From Arcobacter sp. (GTDB taxonomy: Bacteria > Campylobacterota > Campylobacteria > Campylobacterales > Arcobacteraceae), in NCBI GenBank assembly GCA_030635995.1, contig DAOVXU010000018.1, forward strand, positions 1-14,204: a DNA stretch of 14,204 nt, in the 5' to 3' direction. The translations under genes and the position numbers were made by a program. The notes below the pieces were generated by a model, which was given only the letters and a program-made list of their open reading frames with translations, was not told where the DNA came from and did not search any database. Every line of letters starts with the position of its first letter. Position 1 is the first letter of the stretch. Positions 6,953 through 13,857 of this stretch are shown here, piece after piece.

Positions 6953-7569
6953 CGTTTATGTATTAAATTTAAAAGTAATGTTGTAATAATATTTATAGGT
7001 CGTGAATTTAAATGACACAATTTAATAGCAGTTGTAAAACTCTCCAACTCTTTTGAAGTCAATCTTCTTTTATCCTCTTGAACTTTATACATAATAGATT
7101 CAATTAACTCTTTAGCTTCTACTTTTCCTATTCGCTGATGTGCTTTTAAAAAAGTATATACCTCTTGCAAACTTAAATGTTTAAGATTTAAATCACATCT
7201 CTTAATAGCAACTTTAGTCTTTAAATATTTATGTGGCATACGGGAAAGTATAGTTGGTAAAATTGCAGTTTTAGAAGTTGTTATAAGGATAAATATTATA
7301 TCCGATGGTGGCTCTTCTAGTACTTTTAAAAGAGAATTTTGAGCTTCAGGGAGAAATCTATCTCCCCCTAAAAGTATATATTTTGTTCTATTTACAGCAA
7401 TATATGCCTCTTTTATAGCTAATTTAGAATGTGCTATTAAAAAATCACTTTTACCCTCTTCCTCATTTTTAATAACTCTAGTATCATGAATAGGTAATGA
7501 TTGTACCAATTCTTGAATCATAGTTTCAACATCATTTACAATTAAAATAGTTGAAGTATCTATTCTCAT
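6949..7569 (-). CDS. holB: DNA polymerase III delta' subunit, minimal form
   Basis: Delta' is the rigid stator of the clamp loader that opens and loads the sliding clamp. The diagnostic block is AQNSLLKVLEEPP (76-88), followed by FILITTSKTAILPTILSR (93-110), the equivalent of the sensor region with its Ser-Arg pair. There is no Walker A motif and no zinc-binding cysteine cluster. Delta' does not hydrolyse ATP, but at 206 residues this is well short of the E. coli protein (334 aa); compact versions are usual in this phylum. The ATG starts 2 nt after the hobA stop, with GAGG about 12 nt upstream. Its end overlaps folP by 4 nt. Its place beside hobA groups two replication genes in the operon. 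Confidence 0.9.
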   Translation of the reverse strand: MRIDTSTILIVNDVETMIQELVQSLPIHDTRVIKNEEEGKSDFLIAHSKLAIKEAYIAVNRTKYILLGGDRFLPEAQNSLLKVLEEPPSDIIFILITTSKTAILPTILSRMPHKYLKTKVAIKRCDLNLKHLSLQEVYTFLKAHQRIGKVEAKELIESIMYKVQEDKRRLTSKELESFTTAIKLCHLNSRPINIITTLLLNLIHKR

Positions 7570-7571
7570 AT

Positions 7572-8123
7572 CTACTTATCTACCTCAATTTGAGCAAACA
7601 GTGTTGCATCTAATGTTTTATCAAACAATCTATACAATTGAAACAATTTCATATCCAATGCTTCATCATGACTATTTAAATTAAAACTATTTTGTCTATC
7701 TTCATCAAATAACCATAAAAAAGAGTTCTTTGAAACTTTTGCTAATGTAGCTTTTTTATTTTGACTTCGACCGATATACCAAAAGATATAGCCTTTTGGA
7801 AAAGATATATCCAACATATCTTTTACTAACTCTATATCATCTTCTGTTGTAAGTTTATCAGCATTTTGAACAAAACTATTAAAATCAAAAAATGGTAATA
7901 GCGGTCTATCATTTTTAGGAGAATTGATTTTATTTAAAATATAGGTCAAAAACCAATCCCTATCATCATCAGTGATAATAAGAACCGCCCTGTTTTTATC
8001 AATTATATTACTAACCATTTTAGAAACAATAGGAATCCAATCAAACTTTCGCTCTTCCATCCAAGAGCCAATATATCTATCTTCTCGTATAGTTTTAACC
8101 GTCCAATTAGTAAATTCTTGCAA
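7572..8123 (-). CDS. hobA: HobA, DnaA-binding regulator of replication initiation
   Basis: HobA is the Campylobacterota protein that binds DnaA domain I-II and promotes its assembly on oriC, the structural counterpart of E. coli DiaA. The 183-residue sequence has a family-like N-terminus (FTNWTVKTIRED, 4-15), VLIITDDDRDWFLTYILN (47-64), LLPFFDFNSF (75-84) and the typical FWYIGR (114-119). The length matches H. pylori HobA (about 180 aa). Identification is by sequence memory and by its fixed place between lysC and holB. The start is TTG (8121-8123): no in-frame ATG occurs before Met22, and the conserved N-terminus would be lost there. The Shine-Dalgarno is weak (AGG, 9 nt upstream). The gap to lysC is 10 nt. 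Confidence 0.92.
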   Translation of the reverse strand: MQEFTNWTVKTIREDRYIGSWMEERKFDWIPIVSKMVSNIIDKNRAVLIITDDDRDWFLTYILNKINSPKNDRPLLPFFDFNSFVQNADKLTTEDDIELVKDMLDISFPKGYIFWYIGRSQNKKATLAKVSKNSFLWLFDEDRQNSFNLNSHDEALDMKLFQLYRLFDKTLDATLFAQIEVDK

Positions 8124-8133
8124 CTATCTAAAC

Positions 8134-9345
8134 CTATTTATCTAATTCATACACATCATGTAGTGAACGAACTGCCAATTCTGCATATTTTTCATCTATA
8201 ATCATAGATATTTTTATCTCACTTGTACTGATTATTCTTATATTTATATTTTCATTTGCCATAGCCAAAAATGCTTTTGAGGCAACACCTGTATGTGACT
8301 TCATCCCAACACCAACTATTGAAACTTTACATACAGCCTCATTATAATCAATTTTTTCAACATCATCTTTAAATGTTTCCATAGCTTTTTGTGTTTTTTC
8401 TAAGTCACCTGTAGAGATTGTAAAATCTAAATCAGCTTTTCCATCAACAGCTATTGTTTGAACTATCATATCAACATTAATATTACTATTCGCTAGAGTT
8501 TGAAAAATAGATGCAGCAATCCCAGGTTTATCTGAAACTTTATATAATCCTACTCTAATTTGATTTTTATCCAATGCTATACCACTTACAATTGGTGCTT
8601 CCATAATATTTTCCTCTTTTGTGATTAATGTACCTTCTACTTCTGGAGTAAAAGAACTTCTTGATACTAAATTTACATTTAATTTTTTTGCCATCTCTAC
8701 ACTTCTATTTTGAAGTACCTTAGCACCTAAACTTGCTAATTCTAACATCTCATCATAAGATATTTTATCCATTTTTTTAGCTTTTGGTTCTATTCTAGGA
8801 TCTGTTGTATATATACCATCTACATCTGTATATATTTCACATATATCTGCTGCAATCGCCCCTGCGATTGCAACAGCACTAAGATCACTTCCACCTCTTC
8901 CTAAAGTTGTTACACGAGATGTATTTACACTTACACCTTGAAAACCAGCAACAATGATAATATTACCCTGAGCAATTGATTCTTGCATATTTGAAGTATC
9001 TATACTTTCAATTCTTGCATTTGTATGTTCATTGGTTGTAAAAATACCAACTTCTCTACCACTCATTGAAGTTGTCTTATATCCATCTTCATTTAATGCA
9101 ATTGAAAGTAAAGCACTTGTAACTCTTTCTCCTGAACTTAAAAGCATATCCATCTCTTTATTGCTTGGATTGCTACTAAAAGTATTTGCATATTCTATTA
9201 ATTTATTTGTTTCACCACTCATAGCACTAACAACTGCAATTATATCATGACCATCATCTCTAATATTTTTAATTATTTTTGCAACATTTTGAATTCTCTC
9301 TAAAGTACCAACACTAGTACCACCAAATTTTAAAACTTTTAACAT
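8134..9345 (-). CDS. lysC: Aspartate kinase
   Basis: Aspartokinase phosphorylates aspartate in the first step toward lysine, diaminopimelate, threonine and methionine. The 403-residue protein opens with the kinase signature KFGGTSVG (6-13). SSGERVTSALLS (70-81), TTLGRGGSDLSA (146-157) and YTDVDGIYTTDPR (172-184) follow, then LQNRSVEMAKK (211-221). Two C-terminal ACT domains (about 265-330 and 343-403) would bind the feedback inhibitor, as in single-gene lysine-sensitive enzymes. Inside the gene, Met248 is preceded by a strong Shine-Dalgarno and may start a separate regulatory subunit. The ATG lies 1 nt after the nudH stop, with AGAGGGA in the end of nudH, so translation is coupled. Confidence 0.97.
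   Translation of the reverse strand: MLKVLKFGGTSVGTLERIQNVAKIIKNIRDDGHDIIAVVSAMSGETNKLIEYANTFSSNPSNKEMDMLLSSGERVTSALLSIALNEDGYKTTSMSGREVGIFTTNEHTNARIESIDTSNMQESIAQGNIIIVAGFQGVSVNTSRVTTLGRGGSDLSAVAIAGAIAADICEIYTDVDGIYTTDPRIEPKAKKMDKISYDEMLELASLGAKVLQNRSVEMAKKLNVNLVSRSSFTPEVEGTLITKEENIMEAPIVSGIALDKNQIRVGLYKVSDKPGIAASIFQTLANSNINVDMIVQTIAVDGKADLDFTISTGDLEKTQKAMETFKDDVEKIDYNEAVCKVSIVGVGMKSHTGVASKAFLAMANENINIRIISTSEIKISMIIDEKYAELAVRSLHDVYELDK
8602..8617 (-). promoter_or_regulatory. Internal Shine-Dalgarno and ATG in lysC (possible beta-subunit start)
   Basis: On the minus strand AGAGGA (8612-8617) precedes an in-frame ATG (8602-8604, codon 248) by about 8 nt from the GAGG core. The product would be a 156-residue protein beginning MEAPIVSGIA and holding both ACT domains. 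This is the position of the in-phase beta-subunit start in B. subtilis and C. glutamicum aspartokinases. Confidence 0.5.
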
Positions 9346-9346
9346 T

Positions 9347-9823
9347 TTAAATATATCCCTCTTCTTTGAAATATTTTAATACTTTTTTATATACTGTTCT
9401 TTTGAAGAATGTTATATAATCATTTAATTTTTTTCTCTCTACAAATTTATACTCACCAAATTCTGGTATCTGCGTAGCAATATCTATCTTTGCACCTTTT
9501 TTAAGTTTTACTAAATAATACTTTTGAATTTGCCCATCATATGGTGCCATCTTTTGTGCAACTGCTGGTGGAAATTCATAACTAACCCAACCTGGATATT
9601 CAGCTATTATCTCTATCTCATCTGTTCCAATTTCCTCTTTTAGTTCTCTATAAAGTGCTTCTTTTGATTTTTCACCTTCATCAATTCCACCTTGTGGAAA
9701 TTGCCAAGCATCTTTTATATCTATCCTAGAAGCAATTAAAATCTCACATTTTGCAGGGTAAGATGAACTCAAAACAATAGCAGCTACATTTGGTCTATAG
9801 TTTTTCTTCTCTTTATCTTCCAT
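9347..9823 (-). CDS. nudH: RNA pyrophosphohydrolase / Ap4A hydrolase (Nudix)
   Basis: NudH/RppH removes pyrophosphate from mRNA 5' ends, triggering decay, and also hydrolyses dinucleoside polyphosphates. The Nudix box is complete at residues 45-67 (GGIDEG then E51, REL with R59 and E60, and KEEIGT). It is preceded by YRPNVAAIVLS (9-19) and AWQFPQGG, the RppH-type sequence. A C-terminal KLNDYITFFKRTVYKKVL completes the fold. I place the start at the ATG 9821-9823 (158 aa). A TTG 30 nt upstream is in frame, but it adds residues not expected in this family and lies upstream of the probable transcription start, whereas AAGG precedes the ATG. The length matches H. pylori NudH (about 155 aa). It heads the five-gene operon and is divergent from hemW. 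Confidence 0.93.
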   Translation of the reverse strand: MEDKEKKNYRPNVAAIVLSSSYPAKCEILIASRIDIKDAWQFPQGGIDEGEKSKEALYRELKEEIGTDEIEIIAEYPGWVSYEFPPAVAQKMAPYDGQIQKYYLVKLKKGAKIDIATQIPEFGEYKFVERKKLNDYITFFKRTVYKKVLKYFKEEGYI

Positions 9824-9837
9824 TAATTTTATTACCT

Positions 9838-9843
9838 TATAAT
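9838..9843 (+). promoter_or_regulatory. Probable -10 box for hemW
   Basis: A perfect TATAAT lies in the 56-bp divergent nudH-hemW gap. It predicts initiation near 9850 and a leader of about 30 nt with AAAGGA (9864-9869) before the TTG start. No -35 box is evident and there is no TGn extension. Confidence 0.5.
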
Positions 9844-9854
9844 TGTATCCCAAG

Positions 9855-9863
9855 ATGATACCA
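9855..9863 (-). promoter_or_regulatory. Probable extended -10 for the nudH-lysC-hobA-holB-folP operon
   Basis: On the minus strand TGGTATCAT is a near-consensus -10 with TGn extension. It predicts a start near 9848 and a leader of about 25 nt that includes AAGG before the nudH ATG. Downstream gaps of 1, 10, 2 and -4 nt leave no room for other obvious promoters, so this would drive all five genes. Confidence 0.45.
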
Positions 9864-9879
9864 AAAGGATGCTTTTAAA

Positions 9880-10941
9880 TTGCTTTTATATATACATATA
9901 CCATTTTGCGATAGCAAATGTTTCTACTGTGCTTTTAACTCTTATGTTGATCTTTTTCATCTAAAACAAGAGTATATGAAAGCACTTAAAATACAATTAG
10001 ATTTAGAATTAAAAAAACTAAAGAATAAACCATTAAAATCAATATTTTTTGGTGGTGGAACACCTAGCTGTATTGATTTTAACTATTATAGTTCAATTTT
10101 TAAATCCTTAAAACCATATATAGATAAAAATACAGAAATATCAACCGAAGCCAATCCAAATTCTGCCTCTAATGAGTGGTTAGAAGGGATGTTTGATTTA
10201 GGTGTAAATAGAGTAAGTTTTGGAGTTCAGAGTTTTGATAATGAAAAGTTAAAATTCTTAGGTAGAAATCATAATAAAGATCAAGCAATAAAAGCAATAA
10301 ATAATGCAAAAAAGGTTGGATATAAACATATAAATTGTGATATTATTTATGATACTATAAAAGATACAAAAGAGTTAATTCAAAATGATTTAAATATTAT
10401 AAAAACTCTACCTATTGACCATATAAGTGCATATAGTTTAACTATTGAAGAGGGTACAAAATTTTTTGATAAAACAAATGTAAAAATTGAAGATGAAGAT
10501 ATGGCAAGATATATCTTTTCAACTTTAAATAATTTTGGGTTTACCCAATATGAGATTTCAAATTTTTCTAAAAATGAGAAAGCAAGAAGTAAACACAACT
10601 TTGGATATTGGGAAAAAGATAATTATTTAGGAGTAGGTGCTGGTGCAGTTGGATGTATAGATGAAACTAGATATTATCCAAATAAAGATATACAAAAATA
10701 TATAAGCGATCCTTTAAAATATGAACAAATTGAACCTTTAGAAAAAGAAGATATAAAATTTGAAACTATCTTTTTAGGACTTAGAAGTGCAGTTGGTGTT
10801 GATATAAATATATTAAATAACAATGAACTAAAAAAACTACAAATTTTAAAAGATGAAAAAAAAGTTTATATAAAAAATCATAGATTTTATAATGATGATT
10901 TTATGTTAGCAGATGAGATTGTTTTATATTTAGAAGATTAA
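9880..10941 (+). CDS. hemW: Radical SAM heme chaperone HemW
   Basis: HemW-type proteins bind heme and a 4Fe-4S cluster and are thought to deliver heme to respiratory enzymes; many are misannotated as coproporphyrinogen III oxidase. The cluster motif is CDSKCFYCAF (Cys10, Cys14, Cys17) with phenylalanine at position 19, where true HemN has a further cysteine. FFGGGTPS (56-63) and ISTEANP follow. The HemW-specific HNFGYW lies at about 239-244. The length (353 aa) fits the family. The start is TTG at 9880: an in-frame stop lies shortly upstream, the next ATG (Met33) would remove the cluster motif, and AAAGGA precedes the TTG by 10 nt. It is divergent from nudH. Confidence 0.93.
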   Translation: MLLYIHIPFCDSKCFYCAFNSYVDLFHLKQEYMKALKIQLDLELKKLKNKPLKSIFFGGGTPSCIDFNYYSSIFKSLKPYIDKNTEISTEANPNSASNEWLEGMFDLGVNRVSFGVQSFDNEKLKFLGRNHNKDQAIKAINNAKKVGYKHINCDIIYDTIKDTKELIQNDLNIIKTLPIDHISAYSLTIEEGTKFFDKTNVKIEDEDMARYIFSTLNNFGFTQYEISNFSKNEKARSKHNFGYWEKDNYLGVGAGAVGCIDETRYYPNKDIQKYISDPLKYEQIEPLEKEDIKFETIFLGLRSAVGVDINILNNNELKKLQILKDEKKVYIKNHRFYNDDFMLADEIVLYLED

Positions 10942-10962
10942 AAAATAGATAAAAAATAAAAT

Positions 10963-10982
10963 TATTGAAGGTGTACTTAATA
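10963..10982 (+). terminator. Very weak candidate terminator after hemW
   Basis: TATT-G-AAG (10963-10970) can pair with CTTAATA (10976-10982), leaving one bulged G and a GTGTA loop, followed by an AT-rich tail. The stem is short and mostly A-T. It is listed because it is the only hairpin seen between hemW and the next promoter; the rest of 10942-10999 is plain AT-rich sequence. Confidence 0.2.
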
Positions 10983-10999
10983 TATTTTATAAATAAATC

Positions 11000-11008
11000 T
11001 GTTATAAT
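11000..11008 (+). promoter_or_regulatory. Strong extended -10 promoter upstream of the transport operon
   Basis: TGTTATAAT is a perfect extended -10 (TGn plus TATAAT), with an A/T-only stretch immediately upstream (10979-10999), the usual form of a Campylobacterota housekeeping promoter. Initiation is expected about 7 nt downstream, near 11014-11016, which coincides with the ATG of the small ORF at 11015. Confidence 0.7.
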
Positions 11009-11014
11009 CCGATT

Positions 11015-11182
11015 ATGAAACACTTACGAGGCTTTGGAAAGCGATATTTCTCATTATCAATTATTGCTATGTACTCTACATTATTTAAGTTATGTAAAGT
11101 AGATAATAATTTTCAATACCATATAAAAGCCTTTGAATATACTCAACAAGCACAAGCACCACCCTATTCTTTAAATCTTTAA
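11015..11182 (+). CDS. Possible leaderless 55-aa small protein or leader peptide
   Basis: The ORF runs from an ATG at 11015 to TAA at 11180-11182. The peptide starts basic (MKHLRGFGKR), continues with a hydrophobic stretch (YFSLSIIAMYSTLF, 11-24), then a polar part, and ends QAQAPPYSLNL. A basic start plus hydrophobic run could be a signal peptide or single membrane anchor. No Shine-Dalgarno is present, and the ATG falls at the predicted transcription start, so translation would be leaderless. The base composition is a little less AT-rich than its neighbours. It ends 26 nt before the outer-membrane protein gene, so it lies in that operon's leader. I recognise no family. It may instead be an untranslated leader with an open frame by chance. 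Confidence 0.4.
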   Translation: MKHLRGFGKRYFSLSIIAMYSTLFKLCKVDNNFQYHIKAFEYTQQAQAPPYSLNL

Positions 11183-11208
11183 CAAAAAATTTAAAACTAG
11201 GAAAACAA

Positions 11209-12129
11209 ATGAAAATAAATAAATCACTACTAAGTGGTTATATTATTACAACTTCACTTATAGCAAATACAAATAATATAACAAAAATTAAACCAATGGG
11301 GAATATTTATGGTAGTAATGGTGGTATACAAAAAGAGGACAAATTTAAAATAGGGATTATACACGATATAGTTACAAAAAATAATACCTACAAGGGTTCA
11401 ACACAAATACAAAATGATAAACAACGAAAAAGTGAATCTATATCTACAAAATATAAATTTAAATATGGGTTGAAACACAATCTTGAATTAAGTGCTATAT
11501 TACCTTATGTGAAAACTCAATCATCAGATATATCAAAAAATTACACAAACGAGGGGTTACAAGATCTACAAGTGATGTTAAGATATGGTGTTTTAAGTCA
11601 AAAAAAAGATGACCCATTTTTCTTAAGTATAGGCTTTGGTGTAGATCTACCCACAGGGGAAACAGATAAAAGATTTTATGGTAAAATAATACCAGAAAAA
11701 CAACTAGGTACAGGTAGTTATGATTTTATTGGTCATATTGGGCTTACTAAACTTTTCCATTATTCAAGGATAGATGCCTCTATAAAATACCAAGAGAATA
11801 GATTAGGAGATAATGGATATGAAAAAGGTGATGTGTTATCTATAAATACTGGATACAATTATGCTTTTACAAAGTCATTTGATCTACAACTTGAGATTGA
11901 TGCTAAATTTATCAATAAAGACAGAACAGATGGAAAAGTAAATAATGCCTCAGGTGGAGATATGATATATCTTACCCCTGGATTTCATTATCGTATCTCT
12001 GAACCACTTAGTATTGGTGCTGTAATTCCAATAGTCGTAAAAAGAGATATGAACTATGATAGTGCAAAAAAAGTTGGTGGTCTTAGTGAAGATAAACGAA
12101 CAGTATTCAAACTAGAATATACATTTTAA
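11209..12129 (+). CDS. Outer-membrane beta-barrel protein, MetA/phenol-degradation transporter-like
   Basis: The 306-residue product has an N-terminal signal peptide (cleavage likely after SLIA, about residue 19) and many amphipathic alternating segments. It ends in EYTF, with the C-terminal phenylalanine that BAM recognises. The block FLSIGFGVDLPTGETD followed by LGTGSYDFIGHIGLTKLF is the pattern I associate with the 'MetA-pathway of phenol degradation' outer-membrane family (PF13557). Those proteins are probably channels for small, often hydrophobic compounds. AGGA lies 6 nt before the ATG. The binding-protein gene follows after 9 nt with its Shine-Dalgarno overlapping this stop, so the barrel is part of the ABC importer operon. 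The family call is from pattern memory and the substrate is unknown. Confidence 0.72.
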   Translation: MKINKSLLSGYIITTSLIANTNNITKIKPMGNIYGSNGGIQKEDKFKIGIIHDIVTKNNTYKGSTQIQNDKQRKSESISTKYKFKYGLKHNLELSAILPYVKTQSSDISKNYTNEGLQDLQVMLRYGVLSQKKDDPFFLSIGFGVDLPTGETDKRFYGKIIPEKQLGTGSYDFIGHIGLTKLFHYSRIDASIKYQENRLGDNGYEKGDVLSINTGYNYAFTKSFDLQLEIDAKFINKDRTDGKVNNASGGDMIYLTPGFHYRISEPLSIGAVIPIVVKRDMNYDSAKKVGGLSEDKRTVFKLEYTF

Positions 12130-12138
12130 GGATAAAAA

Positions 12139-13104
12139 ATGATAAAAAATATAATCTTAACACTACTAATTATTATTGAACTAAATGGAAAAACTATCAC
12201 AATAGCAGGACCAAGTGCTGGGGTAACACATCCTATTTTTCATATGATAAAAACTAATGCTTTAAGTGATATGGTGGATGAAATAAAATTTAAACAATGG
12301 AAAAATCCAGATGAATTAAAAGCATTAATTTTAAATAAAAAAGTCGATTTTATAGCTGTACCAATTCCAGCAGGAAGTATCCTTTTCAATCGTGGCGCAG
12401 AAGTTCAACTTACACATTTAGTTATGGGTGGGACAAGAGGAATTGTATCATCACATAAATATATAAAAAGATTTAAAGATTTAAAAGGCTTAACAGTCGG
12501 TATAACTTCACGAGGTGGTATGGCAGATAGTTTACTAAAAATTCTTTTAAAAAATAATGGTTTAGATTATAAAAAAGATTTAAAAATAATATATACACAA
12601 AATTCAAAAAATGCAACACTTATGCTTTTAAAAGGGAAAATTGATTGTACAATTTTAGCAGAACCTAGACTATCCATGGCACTTAAAAAAGCAAAATCAT
12701 TACCCCAAGATAAACAACCACATAAACTATTTTTAAGTATCAATCTACTTGATGAATGGAAAAAAACTTTTAATACAGATGTACCATTTGCACAAGTTGG
12801 ATTTTTAGCTGTAGGAGATACTATAAAAGATAAAGTACTAATAGATAGATTTATACAAGAATACAAAAAATCATTATATTGGTATATAAATAATCCAAAT
12901 GAAGCTTCACATCTAACAGTAAAATACTTTAAAGGACTCCATCCAAAAGCTATCAAAAATGGTATAAATAATAGTTCTTTAAGTGTTATTGAAACATCAA
13001 AAGATAAAAAATTAGTAAAAGAGTTACTTAATACACTTGTAGAACTAAATCCAAAATCTATGGGTAAAAAACTTCCAAGTGATGATTTTTATTTTAAAAA
13101 ATAA
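12139..13104 (+). CDS. Periplasmic substrate-binding protein of NMT1/NitT-TauT-type ABC importer
   Basis: This is the 321-residue capture component of an ABC importer. A signal peptide spans about residues 1-17 (hydrophobic run, then ELNG before KTITIAG). No lipobox cysteine is present, so it should be soluble in the periplasm. The mature start TITIAGPSAGVTHPIFHMI, then FIAVPIPAGSILFNRGAEVQLTHLVMGG (71-98) and FKDLKGLTVGITSRGG (112-127), are arranged as in NMT1/SsuA/ThiY-like two-lobe binding proteins. In those the segment near residue 75 (VPIPAGSILFNRG) lines the pocket. The family serves pyrimidine precursors, sulfonates, nitrate and other small molecules; the sequence does not decide which. 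AAGGA precedes the ATG and overlaps the upstream stop. The permease follows after 12 nt. Confidence 0.85.
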   Translation: MIKNIILTLLIIIELNGKTITIAGPSAGVTHPIFHMIKTNALSDMVDEIKFKQWKNPDELKALILNKKVDFIAVPIPAGSILFNRGAEVQLTHLVMGGTRGIVSSHKYIKRFKDLKGLTVGITSRGGMADSLLKILLKNNGLDYKKDLKIIYTQNSKNATLMLLKGKIDCTILAEPRLSMALKKAKSLPQDKQPHKLFLSINLLDEWKKTFNTDVPFAQVGFLAVGDTIKDKVLIDRFIQEYKKSLYWYINNPNEASHLTVKYFKGLHPKAIKNGINNSSLSVIETSKDKKLVKELLNTLVELNPKSMGKKLPSDDFYFKK

Positions 13105-13116
13105 TTTTTATATTTT

Positions 13117-13857
13117 ATGAAAAAACTACTATACACAATATTATCACTAACTATCTTCTTTATCCTTTGGGAGATTGGATATCGTTCTTTAGGGGATCTA
13201 GTCCTCCCCCCTGTATTGGATACTTTTTATATGTTTTATACAATGATACAAAATCCAGAAGTATTAGAAAATATAACTATAACTATGAAAAGAATTTTTA
13301 TAGGGCTTGGTAGTTCGATAATCCTAGCTTCAATATTAGGAGTAATCGCAGGACTTGTTCGACCTATTGCATATATGGTACAACCTATTGTTACTATTAT
13401 GTTAGGTATGCCATCTATTGCTTGGATAGTTTTAGCTATGATTTGGTTTGGAATGGGTGACCCAACAGTTATATTTGTAGTATTTGTAGCAACATTTCCT
13501 ATTATATTTTTAGGTTCATTTCAAGGTATGCAAACTATTGACCATGATTTAATTACTATGGCAGACAGTTTCAAACTATCACTAAAAACAAAACTTTTAA
13601 ATATATACTTTCCTCATATCTTTTCATATATCTTTCCAGCTTGGCTTACTGCAATTGGACTATCTTGGAAAATAGTTATAATGGCTGAACTTATATCTTC
13701 AGATGATGGTATGGGTTCACTTTTAGCAATTGCTAGAAGCCATATCGATACAACTTCTGTTATGGCAATACTTATACTGATGGTTTCATTACTTATCCTA
13801 GTAGAGAGATTACTACTAGAACCTATGAAAAAAAGGATGGAATCTTGGAGAAAATAG
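13117..13857 (+). CDS. ABC importer permease, NitT/TauT (SsuC-like) type
   Basis: This 246-residue inner-membrane protein has about six hydrophobic segments, the usual size for this permease class. The block PSIAWIVLAMIWFGMGDPTVIFVVFVATFP (99-128) is highly characteristic of SsuC/TauC/NrtB-like permeases. The cytoplasmic EAA loop that docks on the ATPase is at about 145-170 (ITMADSFKLSLKTKLLNIYFPHIF), but the usual conserved glycine appears to be replaced by lysine or serine. The late segment AELISSDDGMGSLLAIAR (190-207) matches the family. There is no Shine-Dalgarno before the ATG (sequence is A/T only), so translation probably depends on ribosomes finishing the binding-protein gene 12 nt upstream. 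The ATPase gene starts inside its last codons. Confidence 0.92.
   Translation: MKKLLYTILSLTIFFILWEIGYRSLGDLVLPPVLDTFYMFYTMIQNPEVLENITITMKRIFIGLGSSIILASILGVIAGLVRPIAYMVQPIVTIMLGMPSIAWIVLAMIWFGMGDPTVIFVVFVATFPIIFLGSFQGMQTIDHDLITMADSFKLSLKTKLLNIYFPHIFSYIFPAWLTAIGLSWKIVIMAELISSDDGMGSLLAIARSHIDTTSVMAILILMVSLLILVERLLLEPMKKRMESWRK

Noticed and set aside
6949..7569. HolB as a broken gene because it lacks a Walker A motif and zinc cysteines
   Set aside because: Delta' subunits are not ATPases, the frame is intact with tight operon spacing, and short forms are normal in this phylum.
9032..9250. 72-codon plus-strand open frame inside lysC
   Set aside because: Antisense to the conserved kinase domain of lysC, with low-complexity translation and no independent support.
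9824..9853. Upstream TTG start adding 10 residues to NudH
   Set aside because: The ATG at 9821-9823 has AAGG upstream and matches the family's N-terminus. The probable transcription start (about 9848) lies downstream of the TTG.
10380..10598. 72-codon minus-strand open frame inside hemW
   Set aside because: Antisense to hemW, no recognisable motif, and composition expected of a shadow frame.
11009..11208. Thiamine (TPP) or similar riboswitch before the NMT1-type transport operon
   Set aside because: The conserved TPP-box sequences (CUGAGA and the later ACCUGAUC region) are absent, and I saw no match to other common riboswitch cores.
12567..12956. 129-codon minus-strand open frame inside the binding-protein gene
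   Set aside because: Although long, it is fully antisense to a well-supported gene in the middle of an operon and matches no family I recognise.
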